Below, piece by piece: positions 44,521 through 54,097 of a stretch of 64,000 nucleotides of DNA. The notes beneath the pieces were generated by a model. That model was not told the origin of the DNA. It searched no databases and was given only the letters and a program-made list of their open reading frames with translations. The position numbers and the translations under genes were made by a program. The stretch is from CAVZCK01 sp963798805 (GTDB taxonomy: Bacteria; Pseudomonadota; Alphaproteobacteria; Rhizobiales; Rhodomicrobiaceae), in the NCBI GenBank assembly GCA_963798805.1, contig CAWCVC010000010.1, forward strand, positions 1,178,001-1,242,000. Reading direction: 5' to 3'. The number at the start of each line of letters is the position of its first letter. Positions within the stretch are counted from its first letter, which is position 1.

Positions 44521-44976
44521 TCAGTAAGGGTTCGGACCGCCGGGCGGAACCGCCCCATTGGTCGGACGCCCGATATTGCGGAATAGCTCTTTCAACAATC
44601 CGTCTTCAGAGCCTTTCGACGGAGTCGTGCGCGTCACAAAGTCGATGACTTTCCCGTCCTGGAGCCCGTAATGCGCCACTCTGTTCACGGCGTTCTTCTT
44701 GTCAAAATAAACCGCCACAACCCGCCGATCCACGATTGTTGGCTTTAGGAACGCCGCAGACCTTTTGGTTGTCGAGGAAATGTAGTAGAAAGCATTCTGG
44801 TCGACGGTGGATTTGGTATCCGGCGTACCGAGGGCGAGAATGACCTGATCGCGGCTCATTCCTTCTTTCACTTGCGCCAAATCCTCATCCGTAAAGACAT
44901 GGCCGTGCTTGGTTATGTCTGCCGCACAGGCGGAAAGGCTCAGGGCGATGCTGATCGCAGCCAGCGATTGGATCAT
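44521..44976 (-). CDS. bamE: Outer membrane assembly lipoprotein BamE
   Basis: SmpA/OmlA domain lipoprotein of 151 residues, part of the BAM machinery that inserts outer-membrane proteins. A signal peptide with lipobox LSAC places the lipidated Cys at residue 17. The domain has VKEGMSRDQVILALGTPD and FYYISSTTK, typical of BamE. A Pro/Asn/Gly-rich tail closes the protein. Starts at ATG 44976; ribosome site not strong. Confidence 0.92.
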   Translation of the reverse strand: MIQSLAAISIALSLSACAADITKHGHVFTDEDLAQVKEGMSRDQVILALGTPDTKSTVDQNAFYYISSTTKRSAAFLKPTIVDRRVVAVYFDKKNAVNRVAHYGLQDGKVIDFVTRTTPSKGSEDGLLKELFRNIGRPTNGAVPPGGPNPY

Positions 44977-45209
44977 TGAATGCCGAAACTTTTTTATGCC
45001 TGCAGGCCGCTCCGCCCTGATCAGGGCAACATTTCTGATGTAAGAGGAATCTCTGATTTGACATAGCGCTGTACCTTGCGATCCAGTGAAGTCTGACTTC
45101 AGGCGGATAGTGCTTTCAATCCAAGAGCGTAAGTTTCATTTGCGTGGTGATGGCTGTCGTGACGAATATGACCCGTAACAGATTCCAGGCTCAAGGTAAC
45201 GCAACACCG

Positions 45210-45764
45210 ATGTTCCGCTGGTTTGCCGGGCGCGTGGCGCGCAAAGAAGCCGCCGAGAAGATCTACGACGCAATTGTGGCGCAGTCACGCAATCCTGCCT
45301 TTTATATTCGGTGCGGCGTGCCGGACACCCTCTCCGGCCGCTTCGACATGCTGGTCATCCATATGTTCGTGGTGCTCCAGATTCTGAAGCTCGGCGGCCG
45401 CGAAGGTCAGCTGCTCGCCCAGGAGATCGTCGAAGCCTTCATCCGCGAAATGGACACCATGGTCCGCGATCTCGGAGTCTCGGATCGGAACGTTCCGAAA
45501 GAGGTCCGGAAAATCGCGCAGCTTTTTTATGGTCAGCTCCTCGCTTATTCGACCGCTCTGCAACGCAGCGACACCAAGGGACTGGCGGGGGAGGTGTGGA
45601 AGAGCTTCCAGGCTGCCGAAGGCACCAGCCAGCAGCCGGTCTCTTCCGAATCGATCGCAGTTTACGTCCAGCAGTCGATCAAGGCGATCCAGGAAATGCC
45701 GCTCAATATGCTTTTGCAGGGCAATATCCGCTTTGCCGAAATCACCGGGCCGCGCGCGGGCTGA
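45210..45764 (+). CDS. Ubiquinol-cytochrome c chaperone family protein
   Basis: Product of 184 residues from ATG 45210 (frame open from 45144) in the Cbp3/UQCC family, which assists assembly of the cytochrome bc1 complex. Motifs: RCGVPDTLSGRFDMLVIHMF, EAFIREMDTMVRDLGVSD and the KIAQLFYGQLLAYS segment. Divergent from bamE and followed by a DUF177 gene, an order common in Rhizobiales. Confidence 0.9.
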   Translation: MFRWFAGRVARKEAAEKIYDAIVAQSRNPAFYIRCGVPDTLSGRFDMLVIHMFVVLQILKLGGREGQLLAQEIVEAFIREMDTMVRDLGVSDRNVPKEVRKIAQLFYGQLLAYSTALQRSDTKGLAGEVWKSFQAAEGTSQQPVSSESIAVYVQQSIKAIQEMPLNMLLQGNIRFAEITGPRAG

Positions 45765-45787
45765 CCGGCGGTTTATCGGAGAAGGCG

Positions 45788-46330
45788 GTGGCGCAGCATC
45801 CGGTTCTGTCCTATGCCGTTCCGACCGGGGACGGCGGGGAACCCCTCGAAGGCCGGATCGAGGTGAACGAGGCCGAACGCGCCAAGCTCGCCGAATTTCT
45901 CGGACTTGAAACTCTCGACGGCTTTATCTTCGACTACAGGCTGGAGCCTTTCTCCGCCGAGCGATATCGCCTGACCGGCACGATCGGCGCAGCGCTCACT
46001 CAGCTTTGCGTCGTCACGCTGGAGCCGGTCTCGGAGATCATCGACGAAACTGTCTGCGTCGAATGCTGGCCCGAAGATGAGATCGATCAGGATAAGGACG
46101 GCGAGGCGGAGGACGCAGGCGAGGGGAGTTTACCGGAGGATCCGCCGGTTCCCATCGTCGGGGGCAAAATTGACCTTGGGGCATTTGCCGCGGAGGTTCT
46201 TGCCAGCTCGATCAATCCCTATCCCCGCAAGGAGGGCGTCGCCTTCGACTGGCAAGACAGCAAGAACGGGGCCGGGGAAAAGTCCGAAAGCCCGTTTGCG
46301 AAACTCGCGGCTCTGAAATCGAAAAAATAG
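45788..46330 (+). CDS. DUF177 (YceD-like) protein
   Basis: Product of 180 residues with GTG start at 45788, after a GGAGAAGG ribosome site. The DUF177 core TLEPVSEIIDETVCVECWPED, with a Cys pair, is followed by an acidic linker and a C-terminal NPYPRKEGVAFDW. Related YceD proteins are linked to 23S rRNA accumulation and are commonly next to rpmF or plsX. rpmF is not seen here. Confidence 0.85.
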   Translation: MAQHPVLSYAVPTGDGGEPLEGRIEVNEAERAKLAEFLGLETLDGFIFDYRLEPFSAERYRLTGTIGAALTQLCVVTLEPVSEIIDETVCVECWPEDEIDQDKDGEAEDAGEGSLPEDPPVPIVGGKIDLGAFAAEVLASSINPYPRKEGVAFDWQDSKNGAGEKSESPFAKLAALKSKK

Positions 46331-46346
46331 AGGATGCAGGTCCGCG

Positions 46347-46408
46347 CTCAATTCTTTGCTGGTCGCGCGATCGGACGGAAAACCGGATTCCACTTTTCCT
46401 GATCGCGC
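46347..46408. repeat. 62-base palindromic dispersed repeat, copy 2
   Basis: Identical to 15174-15235 across 62 bases. It lies in the gap between the DUF177 gene and plsX, where it interrupts the otherwise tight order. Confidence 0.85.
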
Positions 46409-46577
46409 GTCCAGCTTTGCGCCGTTCGGCCCGTTCATCGGCAGGCATCGCCCATCGCTGCGCCGCTGCCTAAAATTCTTTTGTAATGGGAATGGCATGG
46501 AGTATGGTCACGCGCGTTCGGGGGCGGGTGCGCTGTTTCGCGCCTATATTTCTTTCGGTTAAGCCGGAAACAGACAG

Positions 46578-47642
46578 ATGAGCGCGCGAATCAGGATAGC
46601 GCTGGATGCCATGGGCGGCGATCACGGCCCGTCCATCGCGATACCGGGCGCGGCAGTCTCGCTGGTGCGCCACCCCGACACCGAATTTCTGATCTTCGGT
46701 GACGAGAAGGCGATCGCTCCCCAGCTCGAGGAAGAGCCGGCGCTGGCGCGCAATTCAACCGTCATTCATACCGAAGTCGCGATATCCATGGATGCAAAGC
46801 CCAGCCAGGCGCTCCGCCAGGGCCGGGGCAAGAGCAGTATGTGGATGGCGCTCGACGCGGTGAAGAGAGGCCAAGCGGACGCCGCAGTCTCGGCCGGCAA
46901 TACCGGCGCTCTGATGGCGATGTCGATGTTTTGCCTGCAAACCCTGCCGAATATCGACCGGCCGGCGATCGCCGGTGTCTGGCCGACCATTTCGAGCGAA
47001 TGCATCGTCCTCGATATCGGCGCCAATGTCGGCGCGGATGCGCGCCAGCTTGTCGATAATGCCGGCATGGGCGCAGCGCTTGCGCGGGCGCTTTTCCATG
47101 TCGACAGGCCCTCCGTCGGCCTCCTGAATATCGGGGTCGAGGAAGTTAAAGGGCTCGACGAGGTCAAACGTGCGGGCGAGGCCTTGAAAAAGCCGGATTT
47201 GCCAATCGTTTATCACGGTTTCGTTGAAGGCGACGATATCGGCAAAGGCACGGTCGACGTCGTCGTGACCGAAGGCTTCAGCGGCAATATCGCCCTCAAA
47301 GCTTCGGAAGGAACAGCAAAGCAGATCGCCGCCTATCTCAGGCAGGCCATGAGCCGATCGCTGATGGCGCAGATCGGGGCCTTTTTCGCTCAAGGCGCTT
47401 TCCGCGCCCTTCGCGACAAGATGGACCCGCGCCACGCCAATGGCGGCATCTTTCTGGGACTTCAAGGCATCGTCATCAAGAGCCATGGCGGCGCGGATGC
47501 GATAGGCTTTGCAAGCGCAGTGGATCTCGGTTACGACATGGCCAAGAGTGGGTTGGTGCATACGATTTCAAAAGATCTCGAGCGGTTTCAGAGCGCTTTG
47601 CGCCAGGCTCCCGAGTTGAAAAGTACGGACACGATCACGTGA
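46578..47642 (+). CDS. plsX: Phosphate acyltransferase PlsX
   Basis: Peripheral membrane enzyme of 354 residues that turns acyl-ACP into acyl phosphate, the first step toward phosphatidic acid. Motifs: IALDAMGGDHGP at the N-terminus, AVSAGNTGALMA, and NIGVEEVKG. ATG at 46578. Overlaps fabH by four bases. Confidence 0.96.
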   Translation: MSARIRIALDAMGGDHGPSIAIPGAAVSLVRHPDTEFLIFGDEKAIAPQLEEEPALARNSTVIHTEVAISMDAKPSQALRQGRGKSSMWMALDAVKRGQADAAVSAGNTGALMAMSMFCLQTLPNIDRPAIAGVWPTISSECIVLDIGANVGADARQLVDNAGMGAALARALFHVDRPSVGLLNIGVEEVKGLDEVKRAGEALKKPDLPIVYHGFVEGDDIGKGTVDVVVTEGFSGNIALKASEGTAKQIAAYLRQAMSRSLMAQIGAFFAQGAFRALRDKMDPRHANGGIFLGLQGIVIKSHGGADAIGFASAVDLGYDMAKSGLVHTISKDLERFQSALRQAPELKSTDTIT

Positions 47643-48616
47643 GCACCCTACGTTCAGTCATCCGCGGTTGTGGCTCCTATCTTCCCGAGAAGATCTTGAC
47701 CAATGACGATCTCTCCCGGATCGTCGACACCACCGACGAATGGATCGTCGAACGCACCGGCATCCGCGAGCGCCATGTCGCCGCCGATGGCGAGATGACC
47801 TCGGACCTGGGGATCGCCGCGTCGAAGCGCGCGCTGGAGGTTGCCGAGGTCGAGCCGACAGATATCGATCTCATCATTCTGGCAACATCGACACCCGACA
47901 ATACTTTTCCGGCAACCGCCGTCACCATTCAGGCCGCGCTCGGCATCACGAACGGCGCCGCTTTCGACATGCAGGCGGTATGCTCCGGCTTCGTCTATGC
48001 GCTCTCGGCGGCAGATAATTTCATCAAATCCGGTCAGTACCGGCGCGCCTTGGTGATCGGCGCGGAGACATTCTCGCGCATCCTCGACTGGGGAGACAGG
48101 ACGACCTGCGTTCTGTTCGGCGACGGCGCCGGTGCGGTGGTGCTCGAAGGCCAGCGTCTATCCGGCAGTGATCGCGACCGGGGCATATTGGGCTCGGTGC
48201 TCAGGTCGGACGGACGGTTCAAGAACATGCTCTATGTCGATGGCGGTCCGTCATCGACCAAGACCGTCGGCCATTTGAGGATGCAGGGCAAGGAAGTCTT
48301 CCGCTTCGCCGTCAACGCCATCGCCGAAGTGATCGGGGACACGCTCAAGGCTCACGATCTGACTGCCGCCGAGGTCGACTGGTTCGTGCCGCATCAGGCC
48401 AACAAGCGCATTCTCGACGGCACGGCGCGCAAGCTCGGCATAGCGCCTGAGAAGATCGTCATGACGCTGGAGAAGCACGGGAACACCTCCGCCGCGTCCA
48501 TTCCGCTCGCGCTCGACACCGCCAGACAGGATGGCCGGCTCAAGATCGGCGATCTCGTGCTGATGGAGGCCATGGGCGGCGGCTTTACCTGGGGTTCGGT
48601 GCTCGCCCGCTGGTAA
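47639..48616 (+). CDS. fabH: 3-oxoacyl-ACP synthase III
   Basis: Starts fatty-acid elongation by joining acetyl-CoA and malonyl-ACP. Product of 325 residues with catalytic Cys in MQAVCSGFVYAL, His in FVPHQANKRI and Asn in EKHGNTSAASIP. GTG start at 47639 overlaps the plsX stop (GTGA). Confidence 0.96.
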   Translation: MSTLRSVIRGCGSYLPEKILTNDDLSRIVDTTDEWIVERTGIRERHVAADGEMTSDLGIAASKRALEVAEVEPTDIDLIILATSTPDNTFPATAVTIQAALGITNGAAFDMQAVCSGFVYALSAADNFIKSGQYRRALVIGAETFSRILDWGDRTTCVLFGDGAGAVVLEGQRLSGSDRDRGILGSVLRSDGRFKNMLYVDGGPSSTKTVGHLRMQGKEVFRFAVNAIAEVIGDTLKAHDLTAAEVDWFVPHQANKRILDGTARKLGIAPEKIVMTLEKHGNTSAASIPLALDTARQDGRLKIGDLVLMEAMGGGFTWGSVLARW

Positions 48617-48869
48617 TGATTCTGCGCGATTTCGCAGTCGCCTGCGTGCGATTCACCCGGCCGATCCGGTCTGATATCTTAGAAATTACCTGCCTCTATT
48701 GAACAGCACGGCAACATGTCGTAACCGCCGCCGCCGAGACGGCTATTACTAGAGTTGTTTTCGAAAATCTTTTTCTAAATCAGAATGATGCAATATCCGC
48801 GATTGACCGATTCCCGCAGTATCCATTACCATTGTCTTAAGTTAGATTTTCATATCGAGCCGGGTCGAC

Positions 48870-49193
48870 ATGGTCTCAGGCGGCAAAACTCTCACCCGAG
48901 CGGATCTTGCAGAAGCCGTATTCCAAAAGGTCGGGCTTCCGCGTAATGAGTCTGCGGAACTGGTCGAGACCGTGATTCGGGAGGTGATCAACTGTCTCGA
49001 ACACGGAGAGAACGTTAAACTTTCGAGCTTCGGCTCGTTCGGCGTGCGCGATAAGAGGGAGCGCGTCGGGCGTAATCCGAAGACGGGTGAAGTGGTTCCG
49101 ATCACGCCCAGGCGTGTGCTCGTCTTCAGGGCGAGCAATATCATGAAGGAGCGTATCAATTCGTCTTTGACCAAGAAGAAAGCGGCGGAGTAA
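48870..49193 (+). CDS. ihfA: Integration host factor alpha subunit
   Basis: DNA-bending protein of 107 residues, forming a heterodimer with IHF-beta. Contains GSFGVRDKRERVGRNPKTGE and PITPRRVLVFRAS, the arm and body of the family. Start at 48870 after a 250-base gap that probably holds its own promoter. Confidence 0.95.
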   Translation: MVSGGKTLTRADLAEAVFQKVGLPRNESAELVETVIREVINCLEHGENVKLSSFGSFGVRDKRERVGRNPKTGEVVPITPRRVLVFRASNIMKERINSSLTKKKAAE

Positions 49194-49233
49194 GTCCGGT
49201 AGTTGCCGGTCTCTCCAATCAGCGGGGGCTCAA

Positions 49234-49815
49234 TTGGAGAAATCATCGAGTGCGTTTCGCACCATCAGTGAGGTTGCGGATGAACTGGACGTGCCGAAGC
49301 ACGTTCTGCGGTTCTGGGAAGGCAAATTCGCGCAATTGCGGCCAATGAAGCGCGGCGGCGGCCGGCGCTATTACCGGCCCGAGGACGTGGATCTGCTGCG
49401 CGGCATCAGATGGCTACTCTACAGCGACGGCTATACCATCAAAGGCGTGCAACGCATTTTGCGCGACAACGGCGTCCGCTTCGTCAAGGAATGCTGGCGC
49501 GAAGACGCGGAAATGACTGAGAAACGCCGGGCGGCCGGCATGGATATCCCCAATCTGGCGGGCGAGGCGGCCGAGCAGGCGCGCCGCAGTATCGTGTCGG
49601 GTGGCAGACCCGGACGGCAGGCCCGGAAGGGCGAGGCTGCACCGGCCCCAGCCCCGGAAGGCGGTGCGGCTCCGAGCCAGCATGCCGCACTGTCATCGTT
49701 ACTACGAGAACTGGAAGAATGCCGAGATCTGCTTAAGGCGGCTGTCGAGACGGAAACCGGCCGCCGCAGCACGAAAAAGGGGCGCAGCAGCCATTCCCGC
49801 GGCGCCGACGCTTGA
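49234..49815 (+). CDS. MerR family transcriptional regulator
   Basis: Product of 193 residues with TTG start at 49234 behind a AGCGGGGG ribosome site. The winged HTH is FRTISEVADELDVPKHVLRFW and GGRRYYRPEDVDLLRGIRWLL. Its C-terminal half is low-complexity (Ala, Gly, Pro) with no metal-binding Cys. Adjacent to ihfA, a conserved alphaproteobacterial arrangement; targets unknown. Confidence 0.9.
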   Translation: MEKSSSAFRTISEVADELDVPKHVLRFWEGKFAQLRPMKRGGGRRYYRPEDVDLLRGIRWLLYSDGYTIKGVQRILRDNGVRFVKECWREDAEMTEKRRAAGMDIPNLAGEAAEQARRSIVSGGRPGRQARKGEAAPAPAPEGGAAPSQHAALSSLLRELEECRDLLKAAVETETGRRSTKKGRSSHSRGADA

Positions 49816-49943
49816 GGCAAGCGCCGCGGGTGCGGACGGCGGCACGGCAGGCCCCATTTTTCCGGCCGGCAGAATGCTATTGACCCACCTAGGTGAAGGG
49901 GGCAAAACTGCCCCTCTGCTCACTTTCTCTGCTTGAGCGGCAT

Positions 49944-50021
49944 CGGAGCGTAGCGCAGCCCGGTTAGCGCACCAGTCTGGGGGACTGGGGGTCGGGAGTT
50001 CAAATCTCCCCGCTCCGACCA
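49944..50021 (+). tRNA. tRNA-Pro (GGG)
   Basis: Acceptor stem CGGAGCG (49944-49950) pairs with CGCTCCG (50011-50017), discriminator A and encoded CCA. D-arm GCGC...GCGC, anticodon arm CCAGT-CTGGGGG-ACTGG with anticodon GGG, T-arm GGGAG-TTCAAAT-CTCCC. The accessory element begins just downstream. Confidence 0.97.
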
Positions 50022-50246
50022 AATGAGCCTTTAGATTCCAACGAAATTTCCGAAAATCCGGGAGGCAAGACGTTCCAAGCCCAAGACGCTTGGAACGCGC
50101 TTGATGCGTTTCGCGGGCCTGTTTTCGGCGGTCTTGCGAATCGTTGCCGCAGGAATATTTTCGTTGTGCGCGGCTAGGCTGATCACCGAACGCCGGCCTC
50201 CGACCGGCTGCCGCGCACCCTCTCGGAGCGCACATCGGAGGTGCGC

Positions 50247-50896
50247 ATGGCGAAAAAAGCGGGGCGGCTTCGTGGATCTCGCCGCCTACATTTCATTTCG
50301 ACGAGCAAGATCGGGATGCGCTCGCGTCAGGGTTCGGTCTGTCCGGCACCGCGATTGAGCAGCTTGCGGCTGCTTGCCATAGCCTCATCGAGTCCCATGT
50401 GCGCGCGGCCAATGAGCCGTCAGCCGCTGCAGTTAAGGTGAAAATCCAAGATCTGAGGCGCGCGGCCGCTCGGTTGGTCGAGCTGGTCGAAAATTGGCGA
50501 GGCAACGATGAAGGTGAGGCCGCCAAGGTACTCATCAGCGCCGAATTGCGCCGGGCGCGTGCATCGAAATTTAATGACGCGGTTCAGTCTGTGATGGATC
50601 TGGAGATCGCCACCGCCCAAGCGGCCCAAAATATGGGCGAAACGCGGGGCATTGAGCCGAAATCCGGTCATCGCCGCTTCGTCCGTCAGATTGCCGAGGT
50701 GGTCGAAGCCGAAGGCGGCGAAGTCGTGAATCCAAGCGGCGCTATCGCGAGTAGCTTCATCGATCTTGTCATTGTGCTGCGCAAAATCATCGGGCAGGCT
50801 TGGCCCCGATACGTCAATGTGGCAGGCCGGTTCGATTTCCCCCGTGAGCGGGGGGCGATCAGCACTCTAATCCGGCGAACCCTCAACGAAGCCTGA
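50247..50896 (+). CDS. Hypothetical island protein, probably frameshifted
   Basis: Function unknown. An open frame with protein-like composition ends at 50896 and can be followed back, without a start codon, to a stop at 50180; the first in-frame start is GTG at 50399. In another frame, ATG 50247 sits behind a strong GGAGGT ribosome site. Adding one A to the A-run at 50252-50257 joins the two into a product starting MAKKSGAASWISPPTFHF. The part from 50399 has two predicted helical regions and no known motif. Confidence 0.6.
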
Positions 50897-50991
50897 CGAA
50901 ATAAGTCACGCAAATTTGCGGCGACTTTTGTCGTTCGCGTTTGGCGAGCGGCTCGATCAACGTTGCGCAAACGATGATCGAAGGTTCCGTC

Positions 50992-51249
50992 ATGCCGCTA
51001 CACACCGCAACACCAAAGCAGGACACCAGACCGCAGTCCGATCGGCCCCCAATTCCGAGCTGGGCGAGCCATGTCGATCCGATCATGTCGCTGGCGCAGG
51101 CGTCGGAAGTGACCGGGATCTCGCCCTTCACACTGAAACGGCTAGGGCGGCGCAGGGAAATTCAAATTCTGAAGCTTTCCCCTCGGCGCGTCGGCATCAG
51201 GTTGTCAGAGATCGAACGTTTCTTGGCCAGCCGGGAGGTGGCCGCATGA
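50992..51249 (+). CDS. Helix-turn-helix excisionase-like protein
   Basis: Product of 85 residues (ATG at 50992; frame open from a TTG at 50941). It contains a MerR/excisionase-type HTH: MSLAQASEVTGISPFTLKRL followed by a basic stretch and RLSEIERFLASREVA. Such proteins direct integrase toward excision or regulate island promoters. No integrase gene is visible in the window. Its stop overlaps the next ORF start. Confidence 0.7.
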   Translation: MPLHTATPKQDTRPQSDRPPIPSWASHVDPIMSLAQASEVTGISPFTLKRLGRRREIQILKLSPRRVGIRLSEIERFLASREVAA

Positions 51250-51455
51250 CCAAGCCCCAAAACACAGGACGCCGCCCGGTGACATGGCGGCGTCCTGGTG
51301 ATCCTGAGATCTTCCGGCCCTCGCCAAAGGGCCGCGGCCAACGCGAATTGACCGAAATTCTGGTTAGCACCATCAACCCTGACGGCGCTCAATGTGTAGC
51401 GCATTCTTCTACGCAAGGCCGCCGTCTCTCCGTATGCAGAGAGATGCGACCTTGA
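51246..51455 (+). CDS. Small hypothetical protein
   Basis: Product of 69 residues starting at ATG 51246, overlapping the stop of the HTH gene (ATGA), which suggests translational coupling. Rich in Arg, Pro and Gly, with two Cys near the C-terminus. No family recognised. Confidence 0.45.
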   Translation: MTKPQNTGRRPVTWRRPGDPEIFRPSPKGRGQRELTEILVSTINPDGAQCVAHSSTQGRRLSVCREMRP

Positions 51456-52372
51456 TCAGCTGCGAAACGGCTAAACGAATCACCCTCGACCTTGGCGGCG
51501 AGTGGCATGGCAGCTATGGCAGCGCGCCGGCTCCAGGCCACGACAAACGCGATCGCTCATTGTCGATCCGCCCGCACCCGCAAAAACTGGACGACGTGGT
51601 CCTGCATTGCTTTGCCGGTGAAGATTGGCGCGATGTAAAAGCCGAGCTACGCAGCCGTGGTCTATTACCCGAATGGAAACGCCCGGACGCCTGGGACATC
51701 CGGGACACGCTGAGGCGCGTCCCGGATGTCCCAGCGCTAACGGCCGAAAAGACGGCCGAGCGTCGGCGCATTGCGCTGTGGCTATGGGACAAATCGCAGC
51801 CGGCGGATGGCACGATCGTAGCCACATATCTTCGCTTGCGCGGGATCTGCATTGCCCCATTGCCGGCGACCCTCCGATTCCTTCCAGCGAACCCGCCGAA
51901 ACATCCGCACCCGGCGATGATCGGATGTTTCGCCCTGCCGGATGAGCCCGAGCCGGGCGCCCTCCACATCGATGCGGCGACCATCCGCGGCGTGCACCTC
52001 ACGCTGATCAAGCCGGACGGCAGCGGCAAGGCCGGCACCGAACAGGACAAAATCGCAATCGGACGAAACCACACGCTGCCCGTTGTGCTCGCGCCGCCCA
52101 ACGATGGGTTGGGGTTAATCGTTGCTGAAGGCATTGAGGATGCGCTCACCGCGCATCAGCGATCCGGCTTGGGGGCTTGGGCCGCCGGAAGCGCCGGACG
52201 ACTACCCGGGCTTGCCCAACACATGCCGGACTGGATCGAATGCGTCACGCTCATCGAGGATGACAACAAGGCCGGCCGCAATGGCTGCAGAGCGCTCGGC
52301 GAAACGCTTCATGCCCGCAATATCGAAGTGCGCATCGAGCGCGGCGGCGAGGAGAAAACCGATGCGGCGTGA
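51434..52372 (+). CDS. Toprim domain primase-like protein
   Basis: Product of 312 residues from ATG 51434 (frame open from 51392). The C-terminal part has a Toprim-like fold: LIVAEGIEDALTAHQRSG with the catalytic Glu, and VTLIEDDNKAGRNG with the Asp pair. The N-terminal zinc-ribbon of canonical primases is not clear. Together with the next gene it forms a primase-helicase pair of phage/plasmid type. Start overlaps the small ORF before it. Confidence 0.75.
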   Translation: MQRDATLISCETAKRITLDLGGEWHGSYGSAPAPGHDKRDRSLSIRPHPQKLDDVVLHCFAGEDWRDVKAELRSRGLLPEWKRPDAWDIRDTLRRVPDVPALTAEKTAERRRIALWLWDKSQPADGTIVATYLRLRGICIAPLPATLRFLPANPPKHPHPAMIGCFALPDEPEPGALHIDAATIRGVHLTLIKPDGSGKAGTEQDKIAIGRNHTLPVVLAPPNDGLGLIVAEGIEDALTAHQRSGLGAWAAGSAGRLPGLAQHMPDWIECVTLIEDDNKAGRNGCRALGETLHARNIEVRIERGGEEKTDAA

Positions 52373-53582
52373 GGACATCAACGACGCCGAGCTACGCCTC
52401 GGTGGCGATGCCGTATTGAGCCGGATCGACGCGGCGCAAGCATTTCGCGGGCCGCATCAGTCGGGCGAGAAGACCTCACGGGCCAAGCTGCTTTGGCTCA
52501 ACGAAGTCCGGCTAAACAGTACCACGGACTACATTATCAAGGGCGTATTCCATCGCCGCGATCTCGGCATTCTCTTCGGTCCGTCAGAGGTCGGCAAGTC
52601 ATTCTTCTACACCGATTTAGCAATGCATATCGCCTGCGACCGGGAATGGCGCGGCCACCGGGTCCGCGCTGGCGGCGTCCTGATCGTCGTGCTCGAAGGC
52701 CAACGCGGGATGCAAAATCGGCTGATCGCTCAGCGTACCGACTACGAGGGCACATTGCCCGATGGGACGCGCGTGCCGCTCGCCCTGTGGCAGACGCCAA
52801 TCGATTTTTGTCACGGCAACTCAAAGGACGCTCAGCTTTTGGTTCAAACTGTCCGAGCTGAATTCGCCGAACCGCCTTGCCTGATCGTCATCGATACGCT
52901 GGCGCGCGCCATGAGTGGGGATGAAAACAACTCACAGGACATGGGCCGCTTCGTCCGCAGCGTCGATTATGTCCGCGAGGCAACTGGCGCCCACGTTCTC
53001 GTCGTCCATCACACGGGAAAGGATGTTGATCGCGGCCCTCGCGGCCACAGTTCGCTGCGCGCAGCAGCCGACCTCGTCATTGAAATCGAGCGGCTGAAGG
53101 ACGCCAGCGTGTCGGTCGCGAAGATCGTAAAGCAGAAGGACGGTCCGGAGGGCGAGGAATTTCCCTTCACCTTGCGACAGGTCGAGATTGGAACGGACGA
53201 CGAAGGCGATCCCATTACCAGCTGCCTCGTCATCCCAAGCGAGGTTGCAGGGGGGCCAACATTGAAGGAGCCAAAAGGACAGGCTGGCATCGCGCTGAAA
53301 GCACTGCGACAAGCCATTGACCAGCACGGCGAACCGGCCCTGACGAACCACCACATTCCGCGAACGAAAGTTGTCCGGACTGACCTTTGGGCACGGTACT
53401 GCCAACAGCTCGGATTGACCGAAAAGACCGCGCAGGCGGACAGCTTTGAACGCGCCTTTCGTCGGAGCCGGCAAGAGTTGCAAACCCGTGAATCATTGGA
53501 GTTTGGGGGGATTTCGCATGGCTCGCGAAATGATGCCCGGACAAGGCGGACAAGGCCGGACAAGGCCGCTCGTCCGCGGTGA
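52362..53582 (+). CDS. AAA family ATPase, RepA-like replicative helicase
   Basis: Product of 406 residues; ATG at 52362 with GAGGAG upstream, overlapping the previous gene by 11 bases. Walker A is GPSEVGKSFFYTDLAM and Walker B LIVIDTLARAMSG, with HVLVVHHTGKDVDRGPRGHS following; this order matches RepA/KaiC-like hexameric helicases of mobile elements. It is probably needed for element replication. The C-terminus is polar and has no recognised domain. Confidence 0.82.
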   Translation: MRREDINDAELRLGGDAVLSRIDAAQAFRGPHQSGEKTSRAKLLWLNEVRLNSTTDYIIKGVFHRRDLGILFGPSEVGKSFFYTDLAMHIACDREWRGHRVRAGGVLIVVLEGQRGMQNRLIAQRTDYEGTLPDGTRVPLALWQTPIDFCHGNSKDAQLLVQTVRAEFAEPPCLIVIDTLARAMSGDENNSQDMGRFVRSVDYVREATGAHVLVVHHTGKDVDRGPRGHSSLRAAADLVIEIERLKDASVSVAKIVKQKDGPEGEEFPFTLRQVEIGTDDEGDPITSCLVIPSEVAGGPTLKEPKGQAGIALKALRQAIDQHGEPALTNHHIPRTKVVRTDLWARYCQQLGLTEKTAQADSFERAFRRSRQELQTRESLEFGGISHGSRNDARTRRTRPDKAARPR

Positions 53583-53678
53583 TATATCCGGACAGACAAG
53601 GACAACCCCTTGTAGGGTTGTCCGTTTTGTCCGGCCGCCGCTATCGGCGTCGAAAAACCATGAAGGAAGGGGCGAGAA

Positions 53679-53927
53679 ATGAGCCGCGGTCGAGGTCTCG
53701 AATGCGCAGCCTGGGGTGTCATCGCCTGCGATCCAGAACTCAGGGTCGGCAAGAGCGGGACGCCCTATTGCTCCGTCAGCGTCGGCGCAAGCGGCCACCA
53801 CCGGCTTCCGCCAGAACGGCCAAATCCGCTGCGGGTGGTTCATCAAGCGCCGATCGAGCGCCGAGAACCAGTATCCAGCCCAGCCGGCGCTTTCAATCCG
53901 GAGCGCGGGGATGAGATTAGATTTTGA
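53679..53927 (+). CDS. Truncated SSB-like protein
   Basis: The first about 38 residues resemble the start of a single-stranded DNA-binding OB-fold: GVIACDPELRVGKSGTPYCSV compares with the usual NLGRDPELR...SGTAVA pattern. After that the sequence turns low-complexity and no frame continues the fold, so it is truncated or frameshifted. Placed after the helicase gene, as expected for an SSB of the element. Confidence 0.4.
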   Translation: MSRGRGLECAAWGVIACDPELRVGKSGTPYCSVSVGASGHHRLPPERPNPLRVVHQAPIERREPVSSPAGAFNPERGDEIRF

Positions 53928-53932
53928 GCCAG

Positions 53933-54097
53933 ATGGAACTTAGCAACAGCCAATGCGCCGCTGCCGACGAACTGAAAGCGCTGATCGCCTCGTCCGACGA
54001 GCAGCGGCTGCGGGCCGGCCTCATGCTCTTTGAGGCCGAAGGTGAGCATCGTCGAGAGATGCAAACCCTAGAGCTTCAGTCTCAAATTACCGATTGA
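53933..54097 (+). CDS. Small acidic helical protein
   Basis: Fifty-four codons from ATG 53933, translating to a helical, Glu/Gln-rich product (LKALIASSDEQRLRAGLMLF). Its stop overlaps the next small ORF. No family recognised, but the tight coupling suggests both are real. Confidence 0.4.
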   Translation: MELSNSQCAAADELKALIASSDEQRLRAGLMLFEAEGEHRREMQTLELQSQITD

